Assembly: GCF_024124665.1 (NCBI RefSeq)
Contig: NZ_JAMXSB010000001.1
Span: 186,001 to 250,000 of the forward strand
Length of the DNA stretch: 64,000 nt
From: Pleionea sp. CnH1-48
GTDB taxonomy: Bacteria > Pseudomonadota > Gammaproteobacteria > Enterobacterales > Kangiellaceae
Direction of reading: 5' to 3'
Position numbers and translations under genes: made by a program. Shown here piece by piece: positions 7,286 through 16,011 of the stretch. Under the pieces are notes generated by a model that was not told the origin of the DNA, ran no database searches, and saw nothing but the letters and a program-made list of their open reading frames with translations. Within the stretch, counting starts at the first letter, position 1; every line of letters begins with the position of its first letter.

Positions 7286-8797
7286 ATGCCAAATATCATT
7301 CTGTCCACGTTAAACGCTAAGTACATCCATGCCAGCCTTGGATTGCGTTATCTGTACGCAAACCTCAAAGAGCTGCAACAGGAGACTTTGTTGCGAGAGT
7401 TTACGATTAAGGGCAAAGCCATTGATATGGTAGAAGAAATTCTTTCCCTTAAACCAAAGATCGTTGGTTTTGGCGTTTATATCTGGAATACTGAAGAAAC
7501 ACTGGCGGTGATAAGTCAGCTTAAGACCTTAGCGCCAGATATCATTATCGTGTTGGGTGGCCCAGAGGTGAGTTACGAGACAGAGCAGCAGCCATTGATT
7601 GAGTTTGCCGATTATGTACTTACCGGTGCGGCTGATTTGAGTTTTTATCAGCTATGTAAAGATATTTTGGCTGAGCAAAAACCCGATAAGAAAGTCTTAA
7701 ACTCCAAACCTGTGAAGTTAGCGGAACTGGAGCTCCCCTACTCTCACTATTCTAACGATGATTTGAGTCACCGATTGATTTATGTGGAAGCTTCTCGAGG
7801 CTGCCCTTTTAAGTGTGAGTTCTGCTTATCGTCGTTAGATAAAACCTCCTACCCATTTGAATTGCAGCGTTTTCTGGATGCCATGGAGGATTTGTATCAA
7901 CGCGGTGCCCGTCATTTTAAATTTGTTGATCGAACGTTCAATCTAAAAATAAAAACAACCATCGCCATTCTGGAGTTTTTTCTGGAGCGCATGAGTGATG
8001 ATTTGTTTTTGCATTTCGAAGTGATTCCCGATCATTTACCCGAAGCGTTAAAAGAAGCTCTAAAGCAATTCCCAGAAGGGACTTTGCAGTTTGAAGTAGG
8101 TATTCAAACTTTTAATAGCGAAGTACAAAGCCATATCAGTCGTAAGCAAAATAACGAGAAGTCCAAAAACAATTTAACCTGGCTACGAGACAACACGACG
8201 GCTCATATTCATGCCGACCTCATTTTTGGACTGCCAGGCGAAACATTAGAAACCTTTGCCGACAGTTTTAACCAGCTTTATGAATGCAGGCCCCATGAAA
8301 TCCAGATGGGAATATTAAAACGTCTAAAAGGCAGTCCGATTATTCGACATACAGACTCCTTTGATCTGCGTTTTAATCCGCTACCACCATTCAATATTTT
8401 GCAAAATAACTCCGTGGACTTCTTAACCATGCAACGGGTGAATCGCTTTGCCCGCTATTGGGACATGGTGGCTAACTCTGGACGTTTCCGCACAACATTA
8501 CCTCTTCTGTTAAATACCAATCCTTTTGAACAATTTTTAATATTGTCAGATTGGTTTTATGAACAAACTCAACAGACTCATCAGCTTCATCTGCGTCGCT
8601 GGTTCGATCTCATCGCACAGGCGGTAGAAAGTTTGCACCCAGAGATTTTGGAACCCGTAATCTTTGCCCTGAAAAAAGATTTTGATGCTTCCAATCTAAA
8701 AGGAAGATTCGAATATAACCCTCAAAAAAATGAAATGATGGACACCTCATCATCTCTCAATAAACGATCGATTCGACAAAAACGACACTTACAATAA
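7286..8797 (+). CDS. B12-binding-domain radical SAM protein (DUF4080 type)
   Basis: 503-residue radical SAM enzyme. The N-terminal Rossmann-like cobalamin-binding domain spans about residues 1-130 (…IVGFGVYIWNTEETL…, IIIVLGGPEVSYE) but has no D-x-H-x-x-G motif, so base-off cobalamin binding is uncertain. The radical SAM core starts near 165 with the cluster motif CPFKCEFC (C173, C177, C180). The C-terminal part, from about 395, corresponds to DUF4080. Substrate unknown. It is followed nine bases later by the FMN protein gene, so the two are probably co-transcribed. Confidence 0.88.
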   Translation: MPNIILSTLNAKYIHASLGLRYLYANLKELQQETLLREFTIKGKAIDMVEEILSLKPKIVGFGVYIWNTEETLAVISQLKTLAPDIIIVLGGPEVSYETEQQPLIEFADYVLTGAADLSFYQLCKDILAEQKPDKKVLNSKPVKLAELELPYSHYSNDDLSHRLIYVEASRGCPFKCEFCLSSLDKTSYPFELQRFLDAMEDLYQRGARHFKFVDRTFNLKIKTTIAILEFFLERMSDDLFLHFEVIPDHLPEALKEALKQFPEGTLQFEVGIQTFNSEVQSHISRKQNNEKSKNNLTWLRDNTTAHIHADLIFGLPGETLETFADSFNQLYECRPHEIQMGILKRLKGSPIIRHTDSFDLRFNPLPPFNILQNNSVDFLTMQRVNRFARYWDMVANSGRFRTTLPLLLNTNPFEQFLILSDWFYEQTQQTHQLHLRRWFDLIAQAVESLHPEILEPVIFALKKDFDASNLKGRFEYNPQKNEMMDTSSSLNKRSIRQKRHLQ

Positions 8798-8806
8798 GGA
8801 ATCATT

Positions 8807-10285
8807 ATGTTTGAGCAGTTCGCATTTCAACTGTTGTTGTATCTGGCTGTAACTTTTGTAGTGCTACTCGGTATTGCCTTCTTAAGCATTATCGTGCTGT
8901 ATCTTATCGATATTACACAAAGCAAACATACGATTCGTCGAAACTATCCCGTGATTGGTCGTTTTCGTTACTGGTTTGAACATCTGGGTGAGTTTTTCCG
9001 TCAATACTTTTTTGCCATGGATCGAGAAGAACTTCCCTTTAATCGAGCAGAGCGAAGCTGGGTGTATCGCGCAGCCAAAGACGTAGACAGAACCATTGCG
9101 TTTGGCTCAACCCGTAATCTGGAAATGCCAGGAACCATCATTTTTATGAATTCCGCATTTCCGACTCTAGAAGAAGACGCCACACCTGTTCAACCACTTC
9201 GCATTGGCCCACACTGCCCACACCCCTACGATGCAAAATCCATTTTTAATATATCAGGAATGAGCTATGGCGCTCTTTCTGCTCCTGCAGTATTGGCCCT
9301 ATCAAAAGGTGCAGCAAAAGCAGGTTGCTGGATGAATACTGGTGAAGGTGGCTTATCTTCTTACCACTTAGAAGGTGGAGCTGATCTGGTGTTTCAGATA
9401 GGTACCGCTAAATATGGCGTACGTAATGAAAACGGTTCTATCGATATCGAAAAGCTAAAGTCGATTGCCGCTCATGACCAAGTCAAAATGTTCGAAATAA
9501 AAATGAGCCAGGGTGCCAAACCGGGTAAAGGCGGATTACTACCCGCAGAAAAAGTATCGGAAGAAATTTCTAAAATCAGAAGTATTCCAATTCATACGGC
9601 ATCTATCAGCCCTAACGGACACCCTGAAATAAAATCTCCCAGTGATCTGTTAGATATGATCCAGTTGGTGCGTGAAACAACGGGTAAACCCGTCGGCTTT
9701 AAAGCCGTATTAGGTGAGCTTAACTGGATACAACGCTTATTTGAAGAAATTAAACATCGCGGCATCGAATCTGCCCCAGATTTTATCACCCTTGATAGTG
9801 CCGACGGAGGGACTGGAGCCGCACCACAACCTTTGATGGATTACGTGGGATTAACGGTGCGTGAAAGTTTGCCATGGCTTGTAGATGAATTGCGTCAAAG
9901 AGATTTAAAAGATCGAATCAAGGTGATTGTATCTGGCAAAATGATTACACCATCAAAAGTTGCCTGGGCATTATCGATGGGAGCTGACTTTGTTGTCTCT
10001 GCTCGTGGTTTTATGTTTTCTCTTGGCTGTATTCAAGCATTACAATGTAATAAGAATACCTGCCCTACTGGCATTACTACCCATAATAAAACACTGCAAA
10101 AAGGTTTGGTGCCACAGGAAAAATCGGAACGAGTGGCCAACTATCATAAATACATTGAATACGGTGTCTGCTTGATCGCACACTCTTGTGGAGTGAAAGA
10201 ACCCAGAGGATTAGAGCGCCAACATGTAAGGATTGTGAATGGTGATGGACAATCTCAACCAGTGAATAGCGTGATCTCTAACTAG
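8807..10285 (+). CDS. FMN-binding glutamate-synthase-domain protein, membrane anchored
   Basis: 492 residues. One or two N-terminal membrane segments (about residues 5-40) precede a glutamate synthase central/FMN barrel domain similar to the C-terminal half of GltB large subunit (COG0069). Recognisable are the start of the barrel (FNISGMSYGALSAPAVLAL), MSQGAKPGKGGLLP, LDSADGGTGAAP, and the iron-sulfur/FMN region CIQALQCNKNTCPTGI. There is no amidotransferase domain, so it is not a complete glutamate synthase. Members of this family are oxidoreductases of unproven substrate. A strong terminator follows at 10304. Confidence 0.88.
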   Translation: MFEQFAFQLLLYLAVTFVVLLGIAFLSIIVLYLIDITQSKHTIRRNYPVIGRFRYWFEHLGEFFRQYFFAMDREELPFNRAERSWVYRAAKDVDRTIAFGSTRNLEMPGTIIFMNSAFPTLEEDATPVQPLRIGPHCPHPYDAKSIFNISGMSYGALSAPAVLALSKGAAKAGCWMNTGEGGLSSYHLEGGADLVFQIGTAKYGVRNENGSIDIEKLKSIAAHDQVKMFEIKMSQGAKPGKGGLLPAEKVSEEISKIRSIPIHTASISPNGHPEIKSPSDLLDMIQLVRETTGKPVGFKAVLGELNWIQRLFEEIKHRGIESAPDFITLDSADGGTGAAPQPLMDYVGLTVRESLPWLVDELRQRDLKDRIKVIVSGKMITPSKVAWALSMGADFVVSARGFMFSLGCIQALQCNKNTCPTGITTHNKTLQKGLVPQEKSERVANYHKYIEYGVCLIAHSCGVKEPRGLERQHVRIVNGDGQSQPVNSVISN

Positions 10286-10303
10286 AAATGGCCTGGCAAT
10301 AAC

Positions 10304-10342
10304 AAAACACCGAGTACACATTGACTTGATACTCGGTGTTTT
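10304..10342. terminator. Bidirectional terminator
   Basis: 13-bp perfect stem AAAACACCGAGTA (10304-10316) and TACTCGGTGTTTT (10330-10342) with a 13-base loop. It lies between the convergent FMN protein gene and the glutaredoxin gene. Confidence 0.8.
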
Positions 10343-10356
10343 ATTGAATCCATTAC

Positions 10357-10614
10357 TTACGCAGTTTGCGCGTTTTCTTTTAGCAAATAATCGACGATAT
10401 CGCGGCTTTCGTACATCCACTGAGTATCGCCATCCTTCTCAATTTTTAGACAGGGAACTTGAGTTTTTCCGCCACCTGCCATCAACTCGTTACGAGCGTC
10501 AAAATCCTGATTAATATTCTTGAGTTCAATGTCTAAACTCATGGAGTCCAGCGACGCAAGAACGTAGTGGCAAAACGGACAAGAAGGAAAATAATATAAA
10601 GCTAATTTGTTCAT
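10357..10614 (-). CDS. Glutaredoxin-like thiol-disulfide protein
   Basis: 85-residue thioredoxin-fold protein with the redox motif C12-P-F-C15 near the N-terminus, the cis-proline segment TQVPCL around residue 53, and a glutathione-binding-like ESRDIVDYL near the end. Size and motifs fit monothiol/dithiol glutaredoxins or the N-terminal domain of glutathione S-transferases. Likely cytosolic reductant of disulfides or glutathionylated proteins. Separate from its neighbours. Confidence 0.88.
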   Translation of the reverse strand: MNKLALYYFPSCPFCHYVLASLDSMSLDIELKNINQDFDARNELMAGGGKTQVPCLKIEKDGDTQWMYESRDIVDYLLKENAQTA

Positions 10615-10744
10615 GATACATCAACACCTTAAATACAATGATTCAGCCTTTCTTCGTACTCTATCAGCTTGCCGATAGAGCCTGGCTGACAGCCGAGCTA
10701 TTGTCTCTTACTGAGTCATAAATATCCAGTTTGTTTCAGTTGAT

Positions 10745-11296
10745 TTAATGAACAAGGCTGAGTTTATCCAATTCGACCTCTCCTCGCTCCCAGCGCAGAT
10801 AGTCCTCAGTTGCCAAATAAAATATTTGTCCTTTGGTATCCGGGCGCCCTTTAATTGCAAACTGCTTAATATTGCGATTCTTTCGGTAGCGACCAGCCAA
10901 TTTAACCAGCTCTTGCCTTTCTTGCTGATACCAAACCACCACCCAGGGATACTCCGGTACTTCAAAATGGCCTCGAGCTTGCGGAGATGCGCCTAACTGA
11001 CGAGCATATTGTTTCCATATTGCACCATGCCCGGTGTATTCGTGGTAATACCAAGCCAGAGCATGAGCGGCTTCATGCAACAGCGTGTCTTCAACCACTG
11101 GCCAGGAGTTATGCTGTAGATGGTAACGGCTCACTTGTATACGTTGCTTTGAAGGCACACAGGCCCCCGCACGGCGACGGGCCGAATCAAAAAAAAGCGT
11201 CCAGTCTTCTAGTTCAGGATAGGTGATTTGTAACTGTCTAAAGGCGTTCTTTACACGTTGCTTAAGATCGTTCGGAGATGGGTTTGTTTCGTTCAT
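10745..11296 (-). CDS. SprT-like zinc metalloprotease domain protein
   Basis: 183 residues with the zincin motif H74-E-A-A-H78 and a third histidine in YTGHGAIWK (H90), as in SprT/Spartan proteins. The usual C-terminal four-cysteine zinc ribbon of SprT is absent; the tail instead is basic (about residues 135-165). Spartan relatives cleave DNA-protein crosslinks, but the role of bacterial SprT is not settled, so only the protease fold is asserted. Confidence 0.82.
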   Translation of the reverse strand: MNETNPSPNDLKQRVKNAFRQLQITYPELEDWTLFFDSARRRAGACVPSKQRIQVSRYHLQHNSWPVVEDTLLHEAAHALAWYYHEYTGHGAIWKQYARQLGASPQARGHFEVPEYPWVVVWYQQERQELVKLAGRYRKNRNIKQFAIKGRPDTKGQIFYLATEDYLRWERGEVELDKLSLVH

Positions 11297-11367
11297 TGAT
11301 ATTTGGTTGCTTAACCCGCTATAAGGCTGCTATTCTGCATGCCCCTTCCATTAAAAACCAGTAAATA

Positions 11368-11766
11368 ATGGCCAAAGGTTTAGAGAAACACCGCCAGCGA
11401 CACTCAGAGTTAAGTTTGTTTGGCAAAACATTAACGCGACGAGCGAAACATCATTGTGAGCTTTGTCAGGCTAGTGGTGTAAGCTTGAATATATTCGAGG
11501 TGCCGCCCGTTCCCAATGAGCCAGTCTTAGAACATTGCGCTTTTGTCTGTCAAACTTGTCTCGATCAGTTCAACGCGAAACAACTCGACGGCAATCATTT
11601 GCGTGCTTTAAATCATTCTGTATGGAGTGAAGTACCAGCTGTACAGGTAGCCGCTTTACTATTGCTTCGAAAGCTCGGTGCAGATTGGAGTGACGAGCTA
11701 TTAGAACAAGTCTATCTCCAGCCCGAAATTGAAGAATGGGTACATAAAGCCGAGAAAGTATCCTAG
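11368..11766 (+). CDS. PhnA-like zinc-ribbon protein
   Basis: 132 residues. The N-terminal treble-clef zinc ribbon (C30-x2-C33 and C61-x2-C64, context HHCELCQASGVSLNIFEVPP) matches the PhnA_Zn_Ribbon family (E. coli YjdM). The following helical part (WSEVPAVQVAALLLLRKL) is typical of the family's longer members. Despite the name, the family has no proven role in phosphonate use. Divergent from the SprT-like gene with a 71-base gap. Confidence 0.78.
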   Translation: MAKGLEKHRQRHSELSLFGKTLTRRAKHHCELCQASGVSLNIFEVPPVPNEPVLEHCAFVCQTCLDQFNAKQLDGNHLRALNHSVWSEVPAVQVAALLLLRKLGADWSDELLEQVYLQPEIEEWVHKAEKVS

Positions 11767-11810
11767 TCTTTCCTTGCCTAAATATCAGTCGGGCAACATG
11801 TTGCTTATCT

Positions 11811-12236
11811 TTATAAAGGCACCTCGACCAACACCGTCCGCTGCCGAATCAATTGCAACAACTTTTCCTTATCTTTTTTCATCAGCTCAATAACTTGAGG
11901 TGGTGCAAAGGTATTCTGAATCGAGTCTAGTGCCCACAAAGTCAACTCAATCATGGTCGGCGCAAGCGCGATACCTTGATCCGTCAACTCATAAATATTT
12001 TTCTTACCATGATCGGGGTGAGGTTGTTTGCTAATAATCCCATGGCATTGAAGACGCTCCAAACGCTCAGAGAGAATATTAGTAGAGATACCCTCCCCCG
12101 CGTTGAGAAAATGGCCAAACTCGCGTCGGTTGGTAAACATAAGATCTCTGATAATCAGTAGAGTCCAGCGATCACCTAAAATCTCAAGGCCATTTGCAAC
12201 GGCACAGGCCGAGCGCATTTTATCAATAGAAGTCAT
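11811..12236 (-). CDS. HxlR family transcriptional regulator
   Basis: 141-residue winged-helix regulator. The family signature is clear: A-x-x-L-E-I-L-G-D-R-W-T-L-L-I-I-R-D-L near residues 16-34, then ISTNILSERLERLQCHGII as recognition helix and YELTDQGIALAPTM. Divergently transcribed from the glutathione transferase gene. The shared 95-base gap carries two matching palindromes, so it probably represses that gene and itself. The inducer is unknown; HxlR proteins often sense reactive electrophiles. Confidence 0.93.
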   Translation of the reverse strand: MTSIDKMRSACAVANGLEILGDRWTLLIIRDLMFTNRREFGHFLNAGEGISTNILSERLERLQCHGIISKQPHPDHGKKNIYELTDQGIALAPTMIELTLWALDSIQNTFAPPQVIELMKKDKEKLLQLIRQRTVLVEVPL

Positions 12237-12255
12237 GTTTCAATTCTAATTTAGT

Positions 12256-12307
12256 TACTTGCATTTTACAAGTACAAGGCCTATATTATACTTGCAAAAA
12301 ACAAGTA
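12256..12307. promoter_or_regulatory. Twin HxlR operator and promoter of the GST gene
   Basis: Two near-identical palindromes, TACTTGCATTTTACAAGTA (12256-12274) and TACTTGCAAAAAACAAGTA (12289-12307), lie 33 bases (three helical turns) apart. Between and overlapping them is a plus-strand promoter: TTGCAT (12259-12264), 17-base spacer, TATATT (12282-12287). The layout fits repression by the divergent HxlR protein. Assignment to HxlR is inference from position. Confidence 0.75.
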
Positions 12308-12331
12308 AACTGACACATCTCAGGAGTGAGT

Positions 12332-12970
12332 ATGAACATTTACGGTTTCCCTACATTTAATTTATCCAAAGTATTAATCACAGCAGAAGAATTGAGCCTT
12401 GACTATGAACTTCATCTTTTGGATGCCTCCAAAGGCGAGCACAAGTCTCCTGAACACTTAGAAAGACACCCTCTTGGCAAAATACCTGCGATTGAATACC
12501 AAGGCGACTACTACATAGAAAGCAACTCAATTTGCCGCTTACTCGCAGAAGAAAATGACAATCGATTATATGGCAACTCAGCAAAAGATCATGCCAAAGT
12601 AAATCAATGGATCGACCTCTTTGGGTTCCATCTTGGGCGTTGGATGGGTGTTTTATATTTTGAGGAGTTAATAAAGTCCTACATCCCAAACAGCCAGGCC
12701 AACCCAGACAATATCGCTGAAGCCAACGAGTTTTTGCAACAACAGCTACCCGTTTTTAACAATGCACTGGAGCAACAAAACTTTTTAGTCAACGATCAAT
12801 TAAGCATTGCCGACATCATTGCTTTTGCTTACTGCCAAACGCAGCATCACACCCAACTGAATTTTAACGACTACTCTAATATTGACCGCTGGTACCACAA
12901 TATGAGCGAACGCCACGCTGTTAAAAAAGCGATGGCAAAACTTCCCAATCACATTAGCCCATTCAATTAA
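12332..12970 (+). CDS. Glutathione S-transferase family protein
   Basis: 212 residues. Thioredoxin-fold domain (about 1-78) with NLSKVLITAEELSLDYEL, the cis-proline loop GKIPAIEYQGDYYIESNSI, then an all-helical domain ending in QLSIADIIAFAY, the conserved N-capping/hydrophobic staple region of GSTs. ATG 12332 is chosen because AGGAG (12322-12326) sits six bases ahead. Likely conjugates or reduces electrophiles and is under HxlR control. Probably first gene of a three-gene operon with the two unknown genes downstream. Confidence 0.9.
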   Translation: MNIYGFPTFNLSKVLITAEELSLDYELHLLDASKGEHKSPEHLERHPLGKIPAIEYQGDYYIESNSICRLLAEENDNRLYGNSAKDHAKVNQWIDLFGFHLGRWMGVLYFEELIKSYIPNSQANPDNIAEANEFLQQQLPVFNNALEQQNFLVNDQLSIADIIAFAYCQTQHHTQLNFNDYSNIDRWYHNMSERHAVKKAMAKLPNHISPFN

Positions 12971-12980
12971 AGGTATTAGC

Positions 12981-13409
12981 ATGTCTGCGAGAATGATCAT
13001 TCAAGGCACCTTGGCTTATACTTTTGTTACCTTCCCTTTTGCCATCTTTTGGCATATTGTTTTGTTTGAAGAACGTTACAAAGCTTTTAACTACTTTGAA
13101 GGAGAGCCTAGCTTTGCACTGGGTTTTCTTTCTATTTTTGTGCAAGGGCTAGTGCTATCAACTCTATATTCGATCATTCGCGTAAATGGCCACTCTCTAG
13201 GCCAAGCACTAAAATATTCTTTGCTTATGGGCCTGTTTTTATGGAGCACTCATGTTATCGCATTTATTGCCAAGCAAACGATTCCAGATATGGGACTCTT
13301 CATCGCCTTAGAAAGCCTGTACCTTCTACTTCAATTTTTACTCTACGGACTTTGTATCTCCTGGATTTTTCGTCGTCAAGCCAAAGGGAAACTCAATGAA
13401 CACCACTAA
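12981..13409 (+). CDS. Unrecognised four-TM membrane protein
   Basis: 142 residues, about four hydrophobic segments (near 8-28, 45-65, 78-97, 105-130) and a basic C-terminal tail. No family was recognised. It begins ten bases after the GST stop and overlaps the next gene by 14 bases, so it belongs to the HxlR-controlled unit by context. Confidence 0.7.
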   Translation: MSARMIIQGTLAYTFVTFPFAIFWHIVLFEERYKAFNYFEGEPSFALGFLSIFVQGLVLSTLYSIIRVNGHSLGQALKYSLLMGLFLWSTHVIAFIAKQTIPDMGLFIALESLYLLLQFLLYGLCISWIFRRQAKGKLNEHH

Positions 13410-14016
13410 ATTGCAACAAGCAGAACACGAATTTTTGCATCGGTATCCGGGCGGTTTTTTACATCCAGATATGCAGGCCATAGGGAAAAAGCACAAGATG
13501 GACGCGATGATTGCTTTTGCTAACGATCACTTTAAGAAAAGTCATTTTCGTCAACCTCAAGATATTGCGGAGAATATGATAAAAATGATCAGCCGTTCAT
13601 CCATGGTATCTATGTTTGAAAAGCCCAAGTTTCGCGATTTTGTACATTCACTCAACGATAAAGAAACGCGAAAACTCAGCAACGCACTCAAAAATCAACT
13701 TCATGGCGACCAAAAAAAAGGATTTAACGATCTTCTAACATTACTTCAGGGGCAGAAACTGGCGAAGTGGTCATTAACGACCATTATTCCCAACTACTTT
13801 TATCCTAATGAGGAAGTATTTGTTAAACCCACGACGGCGAAAAATGTCATTGCTCATTTTGAACTACAGGGACTTGAATACAAACCAGCACCCAGTTGGG
13901 ACTTTTATCAGAAATACAAGCAAGCAATTCACACGATGAAGCAGAAAGTGGATTCAACTTTAACATCCACTAACGCTGCTTTTTGTGGTTTCTTGATGAT
14001 GACCTGTGGTCGTTAA
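13396..14016 (+). CDS. Hypothetical cytosolic protein
   Basis: 206 residues without signal or membrane segments, rich in Lys, Phe and His. The opening YPGGFLHPDMQ and the central LLTLLQGQKLAKWSLTTIIPNYFYPNEEVFVKPTTAKNVI look like conserved family blocks, but no domain name can be given. The start overlaps the upstream membrane protein gene (14 bases) and has AAAGGGAAA as ribosome site. Likely third gene of the GST operon. Confidence 0.75.
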   Translation: MNTTKLQQAEHEFLHRYPGGFLHPDMQAIGKKHKMDAMIAFANDHFKKSHFRQPQDIAENMIKMISRSSMVSMFEKPKFRDFVHSLNDKETRKLSNALKNQLHGDQKKGFNDLLTLLQGQKLAKWSLTTIIPNYFYPNEEVFVKPTTAKNVIAHFELQGLEYKPAPSWDFYQKYKQAIHTMKQKVDSTLTSTNAAFCGFLMMTCGR

Positions 14017-14326
14017 TCGTTAGTTTGGTTCTACGCTGTTAGCTCCCCTTCTCTCTCATCAGGTGGATATTCTCTTCTTGTAACCTTACTATCGTCCAGG
14101 GGTGTCCCCCTCTAACTAGGGGGGCACATCTCCCAGACAAAGCAACTCCCTCATCCTTACTCCTACTTTTCAGCATATCAAAGCAAAACCTTAACTGTCT
14201 GTTTTAATTGATTTTTTATCCTTTTTTTATCTTTACTGAAGAAAATTTAAACTCATAAGCTTGATCAAATCAAAACCAAGTTGTACCATTGGAACAAGTG
14301 GCACAACAAGTTAAGGAAAGTTCTGT
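14017..14326. other. Intergenic stretch before the GntR gene
   Basis: Holds a 10-bp hairpin GTGTCCCCCT/AGGGGGGCAC with loop CTAACT (14102-14127, one G-U pair) that has no U-tract, and the operator listed next. No coding frame was recognised. Confidence 0.45.
14280..14306. promoter_or_regulatory. Candidate GntR operator
   Basis: Inverted repeat GTTGTACCA (14280-14288), ten bases, TGGCACAAC (14298-14306), one mismatch, 20 bases ahead of the GntR start. YtrA-type GntR regulators bind long-spaced inverted repeats and are usually autoregulated, so this is a plausible self-operator. Confidence 0.5.
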
Positions 14327-14701
14327 GTGAATATCGAAATAGACATTGAAGACTCGCTGCCCGTTTTTGCCCAACTGATTGAACAAATAAAATCGGCGGT
14401 ACTAAACAATCAACTCAAAGCGGGTGATCCGTTACCCTCTATCAGGCAACTGGCTAATGATCTGGAAGTGAATAATAAAACGGTAGCTAAAGCTTTTAAA
14501 TTTTTAGAAAGAGATGGCGTTATCGAAACGAAAGGCTATCGAGGAACCTACATTCATCCCGATGCAAAGATAAATTCAGGCATCGACATTAACGCATTAA
14601 TCCATACGCGACTGCAAGCCGTCGTTAAAGAACTCAAAGCGGTAGGAGCAACAGACTCCGAGCTTAGAATTGCATTCAAAAATATTGTCAACGACAATTA
14701 A
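14327..14701 (+). CDS. GntR family regulator, YtrA subfamily
   Basis: 124 residues: winged-helix GntR domain (about 10-78: PVFAQLIEQIKSAVLNNQLKAG, LPSIRQLANDLEVNNKTVAKAFKFLERDGVIET) followed by a short helical tail of about 45 residues, the size typical of the YtrA group. GTG start with AAGGAAAG ahead. YtrA-type regulators usually control linked transporters or membrane proteins. The next gene, 15 bases on, is such a membrane protein. Confidence 0.92.
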   Translation: MNIEIDIEDSLPVFAQLIEQIKSAVLNNQLKAGDPLPSIRQLANDLEVNNKTVAKAFKFLERDGVIETKGYRGTYIHPDAKINSGIDINALIHTRLQAVVKELKAVGATDSELRIAFKNIVNDN

Positions 14702-14716
14702 AATCGAGGAATGATT

Positions 14717-15565
14717 ATGTATAGCAATCTAATCTTTTATCCCATATTCATAGCACAAATTTGGTTGATCTCGATTTATTATCCATCAATCATTTCGAGC
14801 AGAGTAAAACATGTCTTGCAAAACTACCCTGCAGACGAGTATCCCAAGCTCTACACCCACACCCCAGATTATTTTGTAAAAAGACTGGCCATCTTTCAGT
14901 TTGTTAATGGAGTTAACTCTGTTCTCGGTCTTGCAATCTTACTGGCTGTTGCTTATTGGGATTCACAAACCGAAGGGAAAATTTCGGAAGCCATCCCGAT
15001 GGCTTACTACATCATACAAATGCTGCCAATAGCCTTACTTGAATTGTTTACTTTTAAAGAGTTAAAGCTTATGCGCGAGCAAAATGATGCATCTAAACGC
15101 TCTGCTACCTTAACACCAAGAAAACTAACCGACTATGTCTCTGTAAGCCTTTTAGCATCCGCATTTATTTGCTATTTGATATTTGTTGTCTTTGTTATGT
15201 TTGTCTACAACTTCGACTTCGCTATAGACGGAAAACTGGTTATGAATCTAGTTTCAATGACTGTTATGAACCTGTTTTTTGCTGGCATCATCTATTGGAA
15301 TCTCTACGGAAGAAAATCCGACCCACACCAGGCAGCGGAAGATCGATATAAACAGGTAAAGGCTGCGATCACTGGATTGGTTATCGTGAGTATAGTCAGC
15401 AGCCTGTTCTTAGTTGCAATGCTCGCTATACAAAATTACGACTTGCGTCTACTGCTACCTAGCTTCTCTAGCTTATTTGTTCAGCTAGGAGTCATTCTAA
15501 CTATAGGAAGAGCCATTAAAGCAATGGACCTTAAGTCGACAAACTTTGATGTATACCGGAAATAA
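14717..15565 (+). CDS. Unrecognised six-TM membrane protein under GntR control
   Basis: 282 residues with about six hydrophobic segments (near 5-22, 62-85, 98-115, 140-168, 175-195, 215-275). A cytosolic loop is rich in charged residues. ATG 14717 is preferred because GAGGA lies seven bases ahead; an ATG two codons earlier sits too close to it. No ATP-binding cassette partner is present, unlike many YtrA loci. Family not recognised. Confidence 0.72.
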   Translation: MYSNLIFYPIFIAQIWLISIYYPSIISSRVKHVLQNYPADEYPKLYTHTPDYFVKRLAIFQFVNGVNSVLGLAILLAVAYWDSQTEGKISEAIPMAYYIIQMLPIALLELFTFKELKLMREQNDASKRSATLTPRKLTDYVSVSLLASAFICYLIFVVFVMFVYNFDFAIDGKLVMNLVSMTVMNLFFAGIIYWNLYGRKSDPHQAAEDRYKQVKAAITGLVIVSIVSSLFLVAMLAIQNYDLRLLLPSFSSLFVQLGVILTIGRAIKAMDLKSTNFDVYRK

Positions 15566-15685
15566 TTAGTTAAGGATGGCGGCATGATGATAAAGGCTTT
15601 CCTCTCAACAACTGAATAAGCTGTTGAGTATCATCGGTCAAGGATGCGACGCCGCCAATAACTCACCCCAAAAGTAAGTAAAGTA

Positions 15686-15713
15686 GCACTTATCCTGATA
15701 TCAGAATAAGTGC
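15686..15713. repeat. 28-base palindrome
   Basis: GCACTTAT-C-CTGATATCAG-A-ATAAGTGC is self-complementary over 28 bases with a single C/A mismatch pair. It could be a protein-binding site or a cruciform. A hairpin CTCAACA/TGTTGAG (15604-15628) lies just upstream, following the six-TM gene. Confidence 0.5.
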
Positions 15714-15749
15714 AAGGTCTCGCCTCGTCTGCTAGATAAGGTTTTTAGT

Positions 15750-15992
15750 ATGAAAATGACAAGTAACCTTCTACAGTTAATACTCAACTTTAGCTTATCG
15801 GTTGTAGCTTTTTCATTTTTAGTAAGCACTTATTTAGCCATTAACTACATCCTTTTCAGCAACATTTCTCCATTTAGTATTATATTAATCAAATACGCAG
15901 TATCACTTTTCCTATATCCCAAATACACTTGTAGCATTTTCGATCTTCCATATACCAACGTATTTCTTTTATGTATATCACTTTCACTCTAA
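15750..15992 (+). CDS. Small hydrophobic protein (doubtful)
   Basis: 80 codons, Leu/Ser/Phe-rich with about two hydrophobic stretches; AAGG lies about nine bases before the ATG. No relatives were recognised, and AT-rich DNA can produce such frames by chance. Could be a real small membrane protein. Confidence 0.3.
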   Translation: MKMTSNLLQLILNFSLSVVAFSFLVSTYLAINYILFSNISPFSIILIKYAVSLFLYPKYTCSIFDLPYTNVFLLCISLSL

Positions 15993-16011
15993 TCTGAGAG
16001 AACGATTTAGC

